The translations under genes were made by a program, and so were the position numbers. A DNA stretch of 64,000 nt from contig JXTB01000023.1 in NCBI GenBank assembly GCA_002914805.1, positions 339,219 through 403,218 on the forward strand. The letters run 5' to 3'. This document shows, piece by piece, positions 45,701 through 58,970 of the stretch. The stretch is from Parasponia andersonii (taxonomy: Eukaryota; Streptophyta; Magnoliopsida; Rosales; Cannabaceae). Position 1 is the stretch's first letter; every line of letters begins with the position of its first letter. The notes under the pieces were generated by a model that was not told the origin of the DNA, did no database searches, and saw nothing but the letters and a program-made list of their open reading frames with translations.

Positions 45701-45847
45701 ATATCAACTTTAGGTCATTATTTTCAACCTATTGTGTTGGAGTCCTAGTACCTACAAGTGAGCTATCTTATGATTCCACACACTTCTACTTATACTCTCT
45801 AGTTAGTACTCGAATTTTGAGACAAATTTCCTTTAAGGAAGAGAAAA
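45701..45847 (+). other. Internal remnant ending in polypurine tract
   Basis: 'cgaattttgagacaaatttcc' followed by AAGGAAGAGAAAA (45835-45847) corresponds to the end of Tekay/Del internal DNA (C-G-A-A-T-T-T-C-G-A-G-G-A-C-style tail, then purines, then the LTR). Confidence 0.7.
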
Positions 45848-48493
45848 TGTAAAAACCTAGTTTTTTACAAGAATATAATGGTCATTTTCCAAATTTTCAG
45901 GATTTAATATTGGTAGGAATTTTGAAATTCAAATTTGGGTTTAAGTGAAAGGGTTTTTGAAATCAGGGACTAAATAATACAATTTTTTGGACTATAGAGA
46001 TTTTTCAGACCAAGGACTTGTGTGCAATACCTGATGTCCATTTAATTAGGGCCATGTGGGTTACTTCCCCTTCGTCTTCTTCTACTCTCTCCCCACTCCT
46101 AACTCAACCTCTCTACTATCCTTCACTTGAACGGCCACTAGGCCCACCACTACCCAATGTTACTCTAGTAGTATAGAATCCTTGCCACTAGCCCAGACCA
46201 GACCAGCATGCTGCAGTAGCTCGCTGCCAAGCTCCTTGGGCCACTGAAGCTCCGTACCGCTAATGAAGAGGCAAAGAAGCCACTATGGAAATCGGCTCCC
46301 TTCATTGTTTATGACAAAGAAAAACCCCTCGTAGAGAGTAATCTACAAGCATATATTTCATAGTCCCATTTCGACTGAATCAAAATCTACCATTGTTGAA
46401 CAATTTCAAGCTTTTTAGTTTTAAAAACTGACTTTTGATCAGACTGTTAGATCCTGAATTTAATATCATTTTTGGAATGTACTCATAAAATATTAGAGAA
46501 TGATATACATATTGACTATATTTGATGATGGATATAAAAATGAAATTGGATGGCTACAATTTTTGTCTCATTTTATGTGCCACTGGCTAAGTTTTGGCCC
46601 GAATCCAAATTAGACAAGTTATATATCTAATCTAGCTAATTTAGATACTTGGAGTCCAGTGGTGATGTCTGTTTCCCGATTTAAAGCTCTGTTGGAAAAA
46701 TGAAGTTTCAAAGCAAGTGGTCAAAAGTTTGAAAATGACCCCCAACCCTCCGAACGATAGTCAAACGACATCAAATGCACTCCATAGCATGGAATTACTG
46801 CTACGTTGAGGTATGGGATTCAGTTACCAAATTTTAATACCAATTTGCGTAAAACTTAATTGTGTTGATATATTATGAATAAATTTGATTTCTATAGCTT
46901 TATATAATTATGTGAACTACCTAGTGAATTGGATCGGTTGTGAATTATTCTAGGATGCTTGTAGATGATTTCTCATGCAGGTTTGAATTTCGGACTTCTT
47001 CAAAATATAGCGACTATGCTTCCCATTTTTTGAGAATAGAACTAGTAATTATAGTATTGTTATCTACGTGTAATTGTTGTGGTGTGTGTCTTAGGACCAT
47101 ACTTGGGATACTTAGGTGTCAAGAGACACATAATTATTAGTTGGACCCTATTGTTAGTGCATAGTCTATAAATCTACATGGAACCTTCTAGTTGGTAGGG
47201 TGCCCATCCTAGACTACTGGTATAAAGTGCTAGTATAAAGTCCGTAGACCCGTATAGAGATACAGGGTATATGACCATGTGTAGATTGGAGCTCAGGATT
47301 TAAGCTCGGGATTTGAACTTGGGATTTGAGTTCAAAATTTGAACTGGTTCTTATTATGAGCAGGTTTCTTTCTGGTTACTCCCACATGGTAGGTGCAGCT
47401 ATTTGGTGCCGCTTCGTCCCAGCAAGTGAGACACATGGGTATCCCTCTAATAATCTAGGATTAGTAATCAAGTAGAAAGCATTGCCTTTTTTCTAATTAC
47501 TTCCACCTCATAGACATTGGCATACGGTGCCTCTCCAGTTTGGCATACGAGATACTAAGGTGTCTCACTGCTATTCTGGGATTAGTAACTAAGCAGATGG
47601 CATTTAATACATATGGTACGAGATACTTTGCCTTCGTAATAAGGTTGTGTGGCATTTAATACATGTGATATCAGCTACTTTGACTTCATAATAAGGTTGT
47701 GTGAGCTCATGGGGATTGAACTGGTCCATGCTACATATAGGTTTTTATACTTTACCTACTATGCTTCCACTTATAAACTTTCTGGACTTGATTTGTTTAT
47801 ATGATTTGTTGACGGTCTTCTGGCCTAATAACCATGCAAAGATTCTATAAAGAAATGGATTTTCAAATTGGTAATCTAAGTCTCCTATTAGTCTTTTGAG
47901 CTCATCACTCTACTTTCCTCCCTTTTCAGGTGTTGTCTGGTTGAGATAAGATTCAAGTTAGATGAACAGATTGTTGATTCATATTTGTGGCCCTCCTTAT
48001 GTCATGGTTGGTATTCAAACCTTATTCTTTCTCGTTCCTAAATTAAATGTTTAGTTAGATTCTATGTATATCTTTAAATGAGGATATGAAGATGTTTTTA
48101 CAACTATTTAAGAACTTGGTGTATAAATGGACTCTATGGTTCCTAATGAACATGCTTTCAAAATTATAAGTACTTAGAAATTTGGTCAATTTCTTACAAA
48201 ACTAGTTTAAACATACAAGTTCAAGAAATTGACAAAATTCTTATTGACAAGTATAACTGTCTTACCAACCCAAATTATTTTCACTAAATAATTAGATTTT
48301 TACTAAAACGTTAAAAGATGTTTTCTTAGACAAATAATATATTTCTTTTGATATGAAAATGATAGTATTTTACGGACTAAAATATAAGACTCAAGAATTT
48401 ATTTTCTTTCAAAACTTATAAATTTACTTTTTATTTATATTTACATTTAAAATTATAAAAAAAAAACACGGCTTTAGATTTTCGGTCGTGATA
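45848..48493 (+). mobile_element. Tekay/Del-type 3' LTR
   Basis: At 2646 bp it is the full-length copy of this LTR. It repeats the internal duplications seen in the 5' copy and adds one more 'tggcatttaatacat' block (47598-47665). It ends TCGGTCGTGATA. Confidence 0.7.
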
Positions 48494-49101
48494 GTGCAAG
48501 TTATAAAACTAATTTTAGATGATTTAGATCTAATTATCTAGCGATAATTACCAATAGAAGTCTGTACTGTTGTCGACTGTACCATGCTATAGAGACTCAT
48601 TTATGTGCAAGCAACATCTATATATATATATATTTAATTAATTTTCTTTGTTGCTGGACTATTAATACAATACTGTTGTACCAATCTACCATATATGATC
48701 AGAAATGGCAGGTATGCAAATCAATAATGTAGGCCATATATAGTTTAATTGGATGTAGACATTCAGCACGAAAAATTGTAGAATGAAAGTTAAAGATTGT
48801 GATTGGATGTATTTTTATACGTATCATCATATACCAACTACTGGTTGGGTTGAAGATAGAATATTGACGAAAAAGTTAGTGGTTTATAATAAGCACTCCC
48901 TTTAGGATATATCATTATATGACAGGCATGATCCAAAAGCTTTGATATGTTGGTTCAGGCTTAATTAATTAAGAAGTCTTAATGCCATTTCCGCATACAA
49001 GTAGGTAGATGAGCTTGTAATTAAGGAAATAATGAAAAGAGTGGCCGTGGATATCACCGAAATCTGATTTACTTGATAAATATCGAGTAATAATATAATA
49101 T

Positions 49102-49159
<58 letters not shown>

Positions 49160-49704
49160 CAAACAGAACTTGTGCATTAGATAAGGGTGAACTGATAATA
49201 TAACGAGAAGTATAATATCAATGAGGTCTGTTCGGCGTATCTTCTTTTACATATATGTGTTTCGTACAAGGGAGCTAGATGCAGGGTGTAAAAGGGTTAG
49301 CACGTAGGAGAATATGATATAGGCCAATCAATAGGGATCAAGTGACAATTTAGAGGAGGTACTATTGAAATCACTAATTAAGTCACATGATTGTATCCTT
49401 CCAAGTTTTGGAAAGATATACTGGGATGTCTATGGTATCTCTTGGTGCGGTGCTCCTTTCTAAGGTTGACTTTTCACTTTTTTAAAAAAAAAAAGTTTAA
49501 CTTAGATTTCTTTTTTTTTTTTTTCGGATAAAAGACTAGTTAACCTTAATAAAGGACATAGATACTCATTACCCATAAACTGTAGTAATAAACATTATTT
49601 TTCTTTCACTTATATTTTGTATCAAACAGAGGAGTTGATGTTCTTTTTCTTCGTCATCTCAATAAAAGAGATATCCTACTTTTCCGCTACATTTTCCACA
49701 CCTA
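48494..49704. other. Intergenic with compound microsatellite
   Basis: No coding motif. (TA)n then (TG)n at 49104-49158 is the main feature. A His/Thr-repeat open frame there (48965-49177, minus) is merely its translation. Confidence 0.6.
49104..49158. repeat. Compound (TA)n(TG)n microsatellite
   Basis: About 7 TA units followed by about 20 TG units. Confidence 0.9.
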
Positions 49705-51684
49705 AGTAGATTAGGTCGATTATTATTTTTTTTAACCATATTTTAAAGATAAGGATAAAAAAATAGGCTATATATAACATATAACTCATTTACCAAATAA
49801 GGCCCTCTTTTCTTAATGAAAATGAAAAGCCTGAGATTGTCTTCACTCACCCAGGTCTCAGCCCACAGAAACAACTCGACCTCGATCCGTCGAATATCAT
49901 AATAACAATAATAATAATAATTGGTACCAAAAGGCTCTTTTTGTTAATACTATTCGGATGGCCTCTTTGGTAACAATAGTGATTAGTTGTCCAAGGGGTT
50001 TAAATCTCTGATCAATAGCTTATCTTTTCTCTGAAAATCTTACTAGAGAAGTCACAATTTACCAAATTTCCTAGAAGTACTTAAATTTTCACAGTTTCAT
50101 TACTCATACTCTAACAAAACATTAAAAATATTCCATTTTGACGAAATTATAACATCTTTTTAAAGAAAGCAAAACCTTAAGTTGAGCTCAGTGTAATCAC
50201 AAGAGAGAAAAAAAGTCAAAACAAAGTAGAAAAACAAAAGAAATCGAATAGCAAAAAAGAGAAACACGACTACTATTTAAAAGTCTTTTCACCAATGAAA
50301 ATGATATATATGCGAAGTGTTAGAGACATTCGAGCTGTCTGAAGACAAATCGAGGAGGTCGAGAATGATCTATTAATAAGCGGATGTTTATTATGAGATT
50401 TTCTCACTTAGAATAAAACAATGTGCTATAAACTCCTTAGAGCGAAAAGTAAAACTAGATATACAAAACAAAATAATAATAAAACGATCAAAACTGATTT
50501 CTTGTAAATTAATTTTCCAGTACCTGTATGATAGCGCCCTCCTCGTGACCTGAATGCTCTCAATAAAATCAACTCGCAATCAAGCCATTCATTGCTAGCT
50601 TTGCGTTTCAATGCTTTGAGTACTCATGTCAATTATTTCTTTAAAATGAATAGGCATTCAGTTGTTACATATAATAAATATAAGTGGTTTTCATTGATCT
50701 GATACTGTGAGAAAGAGAGATTTGTCTAGTACGTTCAAAACAAAAAAATACGGAACAAATTAAAAATGGAAAAAGAAGGAATAATAGTTATATATATATA
50801 TAGTAGGGGAGCTATTATCGTGAAAAAGTTTTTTTGTTATTATTATTATTTTTAATTTTTTTAGGTTAGCGTCGTAGACTCGTAGTACGCTATCGTGAAA
50901 AGTTGATAAATTAACTTCTAATCCGGAAAATAAATGCAAGCCTTTCAAACTTAAAGTATGGGTTGTGACTAGACATGACTACTATATATATCACGTGGCA
51001 TTAATAAATTAAACCAATCTATATAAATTAACCCAATCCATATTCCTTCTTTCAAAATTTAAATAGGGTAATTAATTACAAATCAAGGAGAAAATATCTT
51101 TTATGTTTGTCCATAAATTAGCCAGCATCATGTTATTTGCTGGTTATGGAATTTAGTAGTAAGTTCAGAAGACATGAATAGCGAAAAGAAAAAATGTGCA
51201 TGCATTTTCGTCATCATGAAAATTTGTACTGTCGGTGTTCCAGATAGTCATTTAGACATGACAATGACAATGACGATGCCCTTTTCAATTTGTCGTCCAG
51301 ATAATTATTTGTGAAAATTGCTTCACTTCATTTTCGTTTTAAAAGTGTAAAAAAAATTTAAAATTCTTTAATTAATTACAACACGTTCCAGAAACTTTTC
51401 ATGCTTAATTTCACTTTAAGAGTACAAAAACAAAAATAAAAATAGAATTATGTTGTAACTATAACAAAGCTCCGTAAGATCTTGCTCACGCACAAATTTC
51501 ACTTCTACATCTGAAAAACATAAATTATAGCGTCACCAAATAATTAAGATCTTATCGGATTTTGTCCATACACAAAAAAAGTAGTACATTTCAAGATTAG
51601 CCACAAAGCAAAGACAGTACTCATGGGTTAAGAACACCTAATACAATCCTAGATACATTCATTATCAAATTATAGGAGGAGATT
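49705..51684. other. Unassigned non-coding sequence at start of unit A
   Basis: No gene motif. Short minus-strand frames (50391-50579, 50426-50611, 50760-50948) recur unchanged or nearly so in unit B because the DNA is duplicated; they show no recognisable domain. A (TA)n and (TTA)n stretch lies near 50787-50850. Confidence 0.5.
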
Positions 51685-52550
51685 TGCTGGGAAACTGTGA
51701 CTAACCTAAATCTACGGTGAAGAGATTGTCATAATCACGGAACTGAAAATTGAATGATTAAGAGTCTGAGGATTAGTGATCTTCCGTAGCCAAATCTCTA
51801 TAGAATATTCAATGAGTTCTCTTTTTATTAATGGAGCATTTTTATTAATGGAGCAGAAGAGAAAAATATATATACTTGATTTGATGTAGGAACTAAAATT
51901 CCTTAATTTTCTTTAAATACTAACCTAATTGAGACCCTATAATCAAAATTGGGTTAGTAATTAGTTTTCAAACATTATAAAACTCATACTCTGTTACTAA
52001 TTTCTTGAATTCATAATTAGATCACTAATTGGCCTACTCAATTAAGACAGTCCATATTTTATATAACTATAACTAAACCATGTAAGCCCACTTTAGGAAA
52101 TAATTAGCCCAACAATCTAATGTTTAGACTACATGAGTTATTCGGAAACAATTATATAATAAGATTTTAGTGCACACTTTATTACTATCTTATAAAGAAA
52201 TTACTTCTTATATCAATCCGGTCCATCTAATGTATCAACATGAGATCAAAGCACTTTTGTTGTATTTAAGTAGGCAACTAGATCTATCAATGATCAACAT
52301 ATCAATACACCCAATGACATAAATCGAGTATAGATATATGATATAGAAATTATATAAAAGGTGATCTTATATACCTATTTCCAATTGATCCTACTTTATG
52401 ATTCTAATAAATCAATCTTAGCCTTTCACTTGATGCAATACTATAATAGAAAGAAAATAAAATATAAATTCAGGGTATGAAAGAAAACCATCACTTAATT
52501 GATATCATATAATGAATGTGTCCATTACAAAAGAATATCTAAAATCTAAC
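51685..52550 (-). mobile_element. Copia 3' LTR in unit A
   Basis: It starts TGCTGGGAAACTG (TGTTGGGAAATTG in unit B) and ends before the tract that reads AGTGGGAG on the minus strand, the polypurine tract (about 52550-52557). It is colinear with 56518-57372 and related to 2014-2740. Confidence 0.7.
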
Positions 52551-52759
52551 TCCCACTAATTTTTTATATCTTTAAACAGTACAACACCCACATAAGCAGT
52601 GTACTTATGAAACATCTTAAGTAGAAAACTTTTGGTGAGCAAATGTGCAAATATGAAGTTAGTACTAATATACTCTATCGACACTTGATGACTCTGAACT
52701 CTCTTTAATAATTAGAGATCTGATGTCTATGTGCTTAGACTTTGGAGAGCTTCGGTTAT
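52551..52759 (-). pseudogene. Copia RNase H C-terminal part, unit A
   Basis: Decayed copy of the segment at 57380-57585 in unit B. Minus-strand translation would carry the SPKSKH...DIR...RVQSHQVS and HMF-like pieces seen there. It is cut at 52755-52759 by the solo LTR. Confidence 0.7.
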
Positions 52760-53563
52760 TGATAAATATCATTTTTCTAATTATTTTCGTTATTTATTTA
52801 TGTCCTTTTTCTTAGTTTAGTTATACTTATAGCCTAATTTTAGTTGTTTTCCAATTTTTAGGTATTTTTGGTTAAAAAAGAGACAAAGAAATAATAAAAA
52901 AAAAAGAGTTGAAAATAAGACAAAATGATGAAGGAAACAAAAAGCTGGGAAAATAAGGGTTGGACGNNNNNNNNNNNNNNNNNNNNNNNNNNNNNNNNNN
53001 NNNNNNNNNNNNNNNNNNNNNNNNNNNNNNNNNNNNNNNNNNNNNNNNNNNNNNNNNNNNNNNNNNNNNNNNNNNNNNNNNNNNNNNNNNNNNNNNNNNN
53101 NNNNNNNNNNNNNNNNNNNNNNNNNNNNNNNNNNNNNNNNNNNNNNNNNNNNNNNNNNNNNNNNNNNNNNNNNNNNNNNNNNNNNNNNNNNNNNNNNNNN
53201 NNNNNNNNNNNNNNNNNNNNNNNNNNNNNNNNNNNNNNNNNNNNNNNNNNNNNNNNNNNNNNNNNNNNNNNNNNNNNNNNNNNNNNNNNNNNNNNNNNNN
53301 NNNNNNNNNNNNNNNNNNNNNNNNNNNNNNNNNNNNNNNNNNNNNNNNNNNNNNNNNNNNNNNNNNNNNNNNNNNNNNNNNNNNNNNNNNNNNNNNNNNN
53401 NNNNNNNNNNNNNNNNNNNNNNNNNNNNNNNNNNNNNNNNNNNNNNNNNNNNNNNNNNNNNNNNNNNNNNNNNNNNNNNNNNNNNNNNNNNNNNNNNNNN
53501 NNNNTAGCATTTTAGAGTAGTTTTAGATAGGTTAATTATATTTGGCCCTCTAATAACACACCA
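52760..53563 (+). mobile_element. Solo gypsy LTR in unit A, containing the assembly gap
   Basis: It starts TGATAAATATC, ends ...TAACACACCA and is flanked by GTTAT (52755-52759 and 53564-53568). It is the same insertion as 57586-58970 in unit B. Most of its interior is N. Confidence 0.8.
52967..53504. other. Assembly gap, 538 N
   Basis: Unresolved bases. In unit B the same two flanks ('gggttggacg' and 'tagcattttagag') are 1123 bp apart (57789-58911). Long apparent reading frames over the gap have no meaning. Confidence 0.95.
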
Positions 53564-54528
53564 GTTATTATTGGAATATAGAACAGCGGCCTTATCATCA
53601 CAATATATCTTCAATAGCCTTTCAATTTCATCAACAATATGTAGCCTAGTGATAAAGCTCCCCAGCCATATCTTGTGATTCGATGTCTCATGATAAGCTA
53701 TAAACTCTGCCTCCGTAGTGAAAGAAGTTGCGAGTGTCTGTTTAATAGTTTTCCATGAAATAGCTCTTCTGATAAATAGATAAATATAGCCTGAAGTAGA
53801 TCTCTTATTATCTAGGCATCTAGCAAAATCAGAGTTGAAATACCCCATGATCTCTAAGCGATCAAATCTTTGACAGAAGAGCATGTAAATTTTTGTTCTC
53901 TGTAAATATTATAAAACCGTTTTTGCTATTTTTCAGTGATCCATAGTAGGGTTGCTTAAATATCTACCTAATATTCTAACTATATATTTGAGCATATATA
54001 AGACTCCCTACTGCTGATGCCTAAAGGATCTTCTGCATTTTTTTAGCTTCAATCCCATTCCTAGCGCTTTAACTGAGATTGAATTTAACATCCTGAGTAA
54101 TGGTTGTATCTCGTGGTGTATATATATTCATGCCAAATCTTTCAAGCACTTTATTGATATAATTCTTTTATGATAACATTAGGATACCTCGAGAGAGATC
54201 TTGATGTATCTATATTCCTAAAATAAAATAGGCATCCCCAAGATCATTCACCACAAAATCGTTTGATAGAAATTTCTTGATTTCGTACAATAAGCCTATA
54301 TCGTAGCTCACTAAAAGTATGTCATCGACATACAATATCAGAAAGATATATTTGCTTCTACTAAATTTGTAATAAATATATCCGTCTACCGAATTTTCCT
54401 TAAAATCATATGAGGAAATAACTTAATGGAATTTATGGTATCACTAACGGGAAGTTTGTTTGAGACAATAGACGGACTTCTTTAATTTAAAGACTGTATA
54501 CTTTAGATCTGTAGTTACAAAATTTTCT
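53564..54528 (-). pseudogene. Copia RNase H and RT fragment, unit A
   Basis: Minus-strand frame up to 53884: RLEIMGYFNSDFARCLDNKR, STSGYIYLFIRRAISWK, TEAEFIAYHETSNHKIWL, KIYCDDKAAVLYSNNN. This is RNase H, whose last codons are split by the solo LTR. Upstream RT keeps an intact YVDD box (codons 54321-54332, FLILYVDDILL) but is frame-broken elsewhere. The unit ends abruptly in RT at the duplication junction. Confidence 0.8.
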
Positions 54529-56517
54529 AGTAGATTGGGTTGATTATTATTTTTTTTTACCAAATTTTAAAGCTGAGGATTAAAAAAATAGGCTATATAT
54601 AACATATAACTCATTTCCCAAATAAGGCCCTCTTTTCTTAATGAAAATGAAAAGCCTGAGATTGTCTTCACTCACCCAGGTCTCAGCCCACAGTAACAAC
54701 TCGACCTCGATCCGTCGAATATCATAATAACAATAATAATAATAATTGGTACCAAAAGGCTCTTTTTGTTAATACTATTCGGATGGCCTCTTTGGTAACA
54801 ATAGTGATTAGTTGTCCAAGGGGTTTAAATCTCTGATCAATAGCTTATCTTTTCTCTGAAAATCTTACTAGAGAAGTCACAATTTACCAAATTTCCTAGA
54901 AGTACTTAAATTTTCACAGTTTCATTACTCATACTCTAACAAAACATTAAAAATATTCCATTTTGACGAAATTATAACATCTTTTTAAAGAAAGCAAAAC
55001 CTTAAGTTGAGCTCAGTGTAATCACAAGAGAGAAAAAAAGTCAAAACAAAGTAGAAAAACAAAAGAAATCGAATAGCAAAAAAGAGAAACACGACTACTA
55101 TTTAAAAGTCTTTTCACCAATGAAAATGATATATATGCGAAGTGTTAGAGACATTCGAGCTGTCTGAAGACAAATCGAGGAGGTCGAGAATGATCTATTA
55201 ATAAGCGGATGTTTATTATGAGATTTTCTCACTTAGAATAAAACAATGTGCTATAAACTCCTTAGAGCGAAAAGTAAAACTAGATATACAAAACAAAATA
55301 ATAATAAAACGATCAAAACTGATTTCTTGTAAATTAATTTTCCAGTACCTGTATGATAGCGCCCTCCTCGTGACCTGAATGCTCTCAATAAAATCAACTC
55401 GCAATCAAGCCATTCATTGCTAGCTTTGCGTTTCAATGCTTTGAGTACTCATGTCAATTATTTCTTTAAAATGAATAGGCATTCAGTTGTTACATATAAT
55501 AAATATAAGTGGTTTTCATTGATCTGATACTGTGAGAAAGAGAGATTTGTCTAGTACGTTCAAAACAAAAAAATACGGAACAAATTAAAAATGGAAAAAG
55601 AAGGAATAATAGTTATATATATATATAGTAGGGGAGCTATTATCGTGAAAAAGTTTTTTTGTTATTATTATTATTTTTAATTTTTTTAGGTTAGCGTCGT
55701 AGACTCGTAGTTCGTTATCGTGAAAAGTTGATAAATTAACTTCTAATCCGGAAAATAAATGCAAGCCTTTCAAACTTAAAGTATGGGTTGTGACTAGACA
55801 TGACTACTATATATATCACGTGGCATTAATAAATTAAACCAATCTATATAAATTAACCCAATCCATATTCCTTCTTTCAATATTTAAATAGGGTAATTAA
55901 TTACAAATCAAGGGGAAAACATCTTTTATGTATGTCCATAAATTAGCCAGCATCATGTTATTTGCTGGTTATGGAATTTAGTAGTAAGTTCAGAGATATG
56001 AATAGCGAAAAGAAAAAATGTGCATGTATTTTCGTCATCACGAAAATTTGTACGGTCGGTGGTCCAGATACTCATTTAGACATGACAATGCATGCCAATG
56101 ACAATGACGATGCCCTTTTCAATTTGCCGTCCAGATAATTATTTGGGATAATTGCTTCACTTCATTTTCGTTTTAAAAGTGTAAAACAAATTGAAAATTC
56201 TTTAATTAATTACAACACGTTCCAGAAACTTTTCATGGTTAATTTCACTTTCACAGTATGAAAACAAAAATAAAAATAGAATTATGTTGGTACTATAACG
56301 ATGCGCCGTAAGATCTTGCTCATGCACAAATTTTACTTCTACATCTAAAAAACGTAAATTATAGCGTCACCAAATAATTAAGATCGTACCAGATTTTGTC
56401 CATACACAAAAAAAGTAGTACATTTAAAGATTAGCCACAAAGCAAAGACAGTAATCATGGATCAAGAACGCCTAATATAATCCTAGATACATTCATGTCA
56501 AATCATAGGAGGAGGTT
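54529..56517. other. Unassigned non-coding sequence at start of unit B
   Basis: Duplicate of 49705-51684. Small differences include a 10-bp insertion 'atgcatgcca'-like near 56090 and a run of substitutions after 55890. No gene motif. Confidence 0.5.
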
Positions 56518-57372
56518 TGTTGGGAAATTGTGACTAGCCTAAATTTATGGTGAAGAGACAGTCACAATCACAAAACTGAAGCAATTAAATGATTAAGAGT
56601 ACGAGAATTGATGATCTTCTATAGTCAAAGCTCTCTAAAATATTTAATGGATTTTCTTATTATTGATTGAGCAGAAGAAAAAAGTATATATACTTGATTT
56701 GATTTAGGAAGTAAAACTCTTTAATTTTCTTTATATACTAACTTAATTGAGACCCCATAATCAAAACTGGGTTATTAATTAGTTTTCAAACATTATAAAG
56801 CTCGTACCTATTATTAATTTCTTGAACTCATGATTAGATCACTAATTCACTAATTGGCCTACTCAATTAAGACTGCCCATAGTTTATATAATTATCACTA
56901 AATGATGTAAGCCCACTTACGAAATAATTAGCCCAACAATCTCATGTTTAGACTACACGAGTTATCCGGAAACAATTATATAATAAGATTTTAGGTCGCA
57001 CTTTATTGCTATCTTATAAAGAAATTACTTCTTATAACAATCCGGTCCATCTAATGTATCAACATGAGACCAAAGTATTTTTGTTGTATTTAAGTAGGCA
57101 ACTAGACCTATCAATGATCAGCATATCAATACACCCAATGACATAGATCGAGTATAGATATATGACATAGAAATTATATAAAAGGTGATCTTATATGCCT
57201 ATTTCCAATTGATCCTACTTCATGATTCCAACGAATCAACCTTAGCCTTTCACTTGATACAATACTATAATAGAAAGAAAACAAAATATAAATTCGGAGT
57301 ACGAAAGAAAACCATCACTTTATTGATATCAAATAATAAATGTGTCCATTACAAAAGAATATCTAAAATCTA
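56518..57372 (-). mobile_element. Copia 3' LTR in unit B
   Basis: It starts TGTTGGGAAATTGTG and ends 'tctaaaatctaa' before the degenerate polypurine tract (minus strand AGTAGGAA). It is clearly more diverged from its unit A copy than the sequence to its left. Confidence 0.7.
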
Positions 57373-57379
57373 ATTCCTA

Positions 57380-57585
57380 CTAATTTTGTACATCTTTAAA
57401 CAGTACAACACCTACATAAGCAGTGTACTTATGAAACATCTTAAGCAGCAAACTTTTGGTAAGCATATCTACAAATATGAAGTTAGTACTTATATACTTT
57501 ATCGATACTTGATGACTCTGAACTCTTTCTTTAACAATTAGAGACCTGATGTCTTTGTGCTTAGACTTTGGAGAGCTTCTGTTAT
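57380..57585 (-). pseudogene. Copia RNase H C-terminal part, unit B
   Basis: Minus-strand translation INNRSSPKSKHKDIRSLIVK, ERVQSHQVSIKYISTNFIF, VDMLTKSLLLKMFHKYTAYVG. It matches the end of copia pol (SKHIDIR...V..A D...TK.L....F). The first residues join those at 58971 onward once the solo LTR and one GTTAT are removed, giving ...LYSNNNRSSPKSKH. Confidence 0.85.
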
Positions 57586-58970
57586 TGATAAATACCATTT
57601 TTCTAATTATTTTAGTTATTTATTTATGTCTTTTTCTTAGTTTAGTTATATTTATAGCCTAATTTTAGTTGTTTTCAAATTTTTAGGTGTTTTTGGTTAA
57701 AAAAGAGACAACGAAATAAAAAAAAAAAAGTTGAAAATAGGACAAAATGACGACGGAAACAAAAAGCCGGGAAAATAAGGGTTGGACGCCATAGCACTGG
57801 ACGCCAAGACACTGGCGTCGGTACATAGAAAATAAAAAGACTCCAGAGGAATTGAGTCCCAGCACCTAGAGGTCTGTACACACGACGTTTTTTGACGAAA
57901 TTAAGCCTTTTTAGACTCTAATTTGTCCAAATAATTGCAATTATACTACTGACAAGTCTTAGCCTATAAATGAGCCATTCTAGGTTAGAAATCATATATA
58001 CCCAATTGTGCTAAGAGAGAAAATCTCAGTTTAAAACTCTAAAGTGCTTGAGAGAAGAGAGACAGAAGGAGATTGAGACGTGTGTGATCCAATAGGCTTT
58101 CGTTTAGAAATTTGCTTTTTGCTTCTTATTCTTGAGTATTTTGTATCATTTTTCCCTTTGTTTACCTTTAGCTTATATTTTAATTCTTTATCATGTTAGG
58201 CTAGTTCTAATTTAGTTAAGGACTTGTTGAAGTCCTAGCTATGTAATTAATCCTTTGCCATATAAATCTTTGATTCCTATTTGATATATATATATATAAA
58301 TATATTGGGATTTTTGTATTTTTCATGTGCTTAATTTTAATTATGGTTCATATTTATTGTTTAGGTGGCCAACTGAATAGTTTATAGAGATTAGATATTA
58401 CTAGATTAGGTTTTAATTGTAACTAATTCTGGGTAGCAAAATCATGGTTAATTAATATCATTTGATTAGATTAATTAAGATGAAAAATATGAGATGAACT
58501 AGGATAATCTATATTTATAGGTTCTTAAATTTGTATTGATTTAAACCTTGGTATTTAATGCTCTTATTAAATTGTTGGTTTGTCAATAGTATAATATGAA
58601 GAATTAAGACATTTGCTTGAAAATATTAGAAGGTAATTGGCTAAAGTTGCATTTGTAGGTTAGTCTAGGTCAATAATTTCAATTAGATGGTTAGGAAAGA
58701 ATTCTAATGGTTAGGATTAATGAACTGGTTAGTGGTGGATGCATATTCTTAATTATAATTTATTAATTATTGTTTACTTTGGTTTAGTTAACTTTATTTT
58801 ATGATACATTTAATTTGAAGTCCAAATCCCCCATTTGACTAATTAAGATAATTAGGACTTAATTAGTTACGGTCAGCTCTCTGTGGGATCGACCTTGTCT
58901 TATTACTGTACTAGCATTTTAGAGTAGTTTTAGATAAGTTAATTATATTTGGTTCTCTAACAACACACCA
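57586..58970 (+). mobile_element. Solo gypsy LTR (Athila/Tat-like) with TSD GTTAT
   Basis: TGATAAATACC...AACACACCA, 1385 bp, flanked by GTTAT (57581-57585, 58971-58975). A TATA box (57965-57970, CCTATAAATGAG) shows plus orientation. The late segment 'ctctgtgggatcgacc' is typical of Athila/Tat-type LTRs. It interrupts copia RNase H between the codons for N and N-R-S-S. Confidence 0.85.

Larger units (their letters stand above)
43542..48493 (+). mobile_element. Tekay/Del-type Ty3/gypsy deletion derivative 2 (nearly LTR-LTR)
   Basis: Two long LTRs, both starting TGTAAAAACC (43542 and 45848). They share 'tataatggtcattt', 'gatgtccattt.attagg', 'tggtgatgt', 'ttctcatgc.ggtttgaattt' and 'gtgttgtctgg'. 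Between them only ~150 bp remain, ending in a polypurine tract. The second LTR ends TCGGTCGTGATA at 48493. No convincing TSD was found (cagcg / gtgca). Confidence 0.75.
49705..54528. repeat. Direct duplication, unit A
   Basis: It matches 54529-~59950 in the same order (offset 4824-4826 before the gap): 'agtagattaggtcgatt', 'aaggccctcttttcttaatg', 'gatagcgccctcctcgtgac', copia LTR, split RNase H, RT. The stretch 49860-50870 looks base-for-base identical to 54685-55695, while the copia part differs at many sites. The unit contains the N gap. Confidence 0.85.

Noticed and set aside
48965..49177. His/Thr-rich reading frame
   Set aside because: It is the translation of a (TG)n microsatellite.
50391..50948. 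Three short frames conserved in both duplicated units
   Set aside because: Identity reflects recent DNA duplication or conversion, not coding constraint; they overlap in different frames and have no motif.
52817..53884. Apparent 355-residue reading frame over the gap (and similar frames on both strands)
   Set aside because: Its length comes from untranslated N; only the RNase H piece right of 53564 is real.
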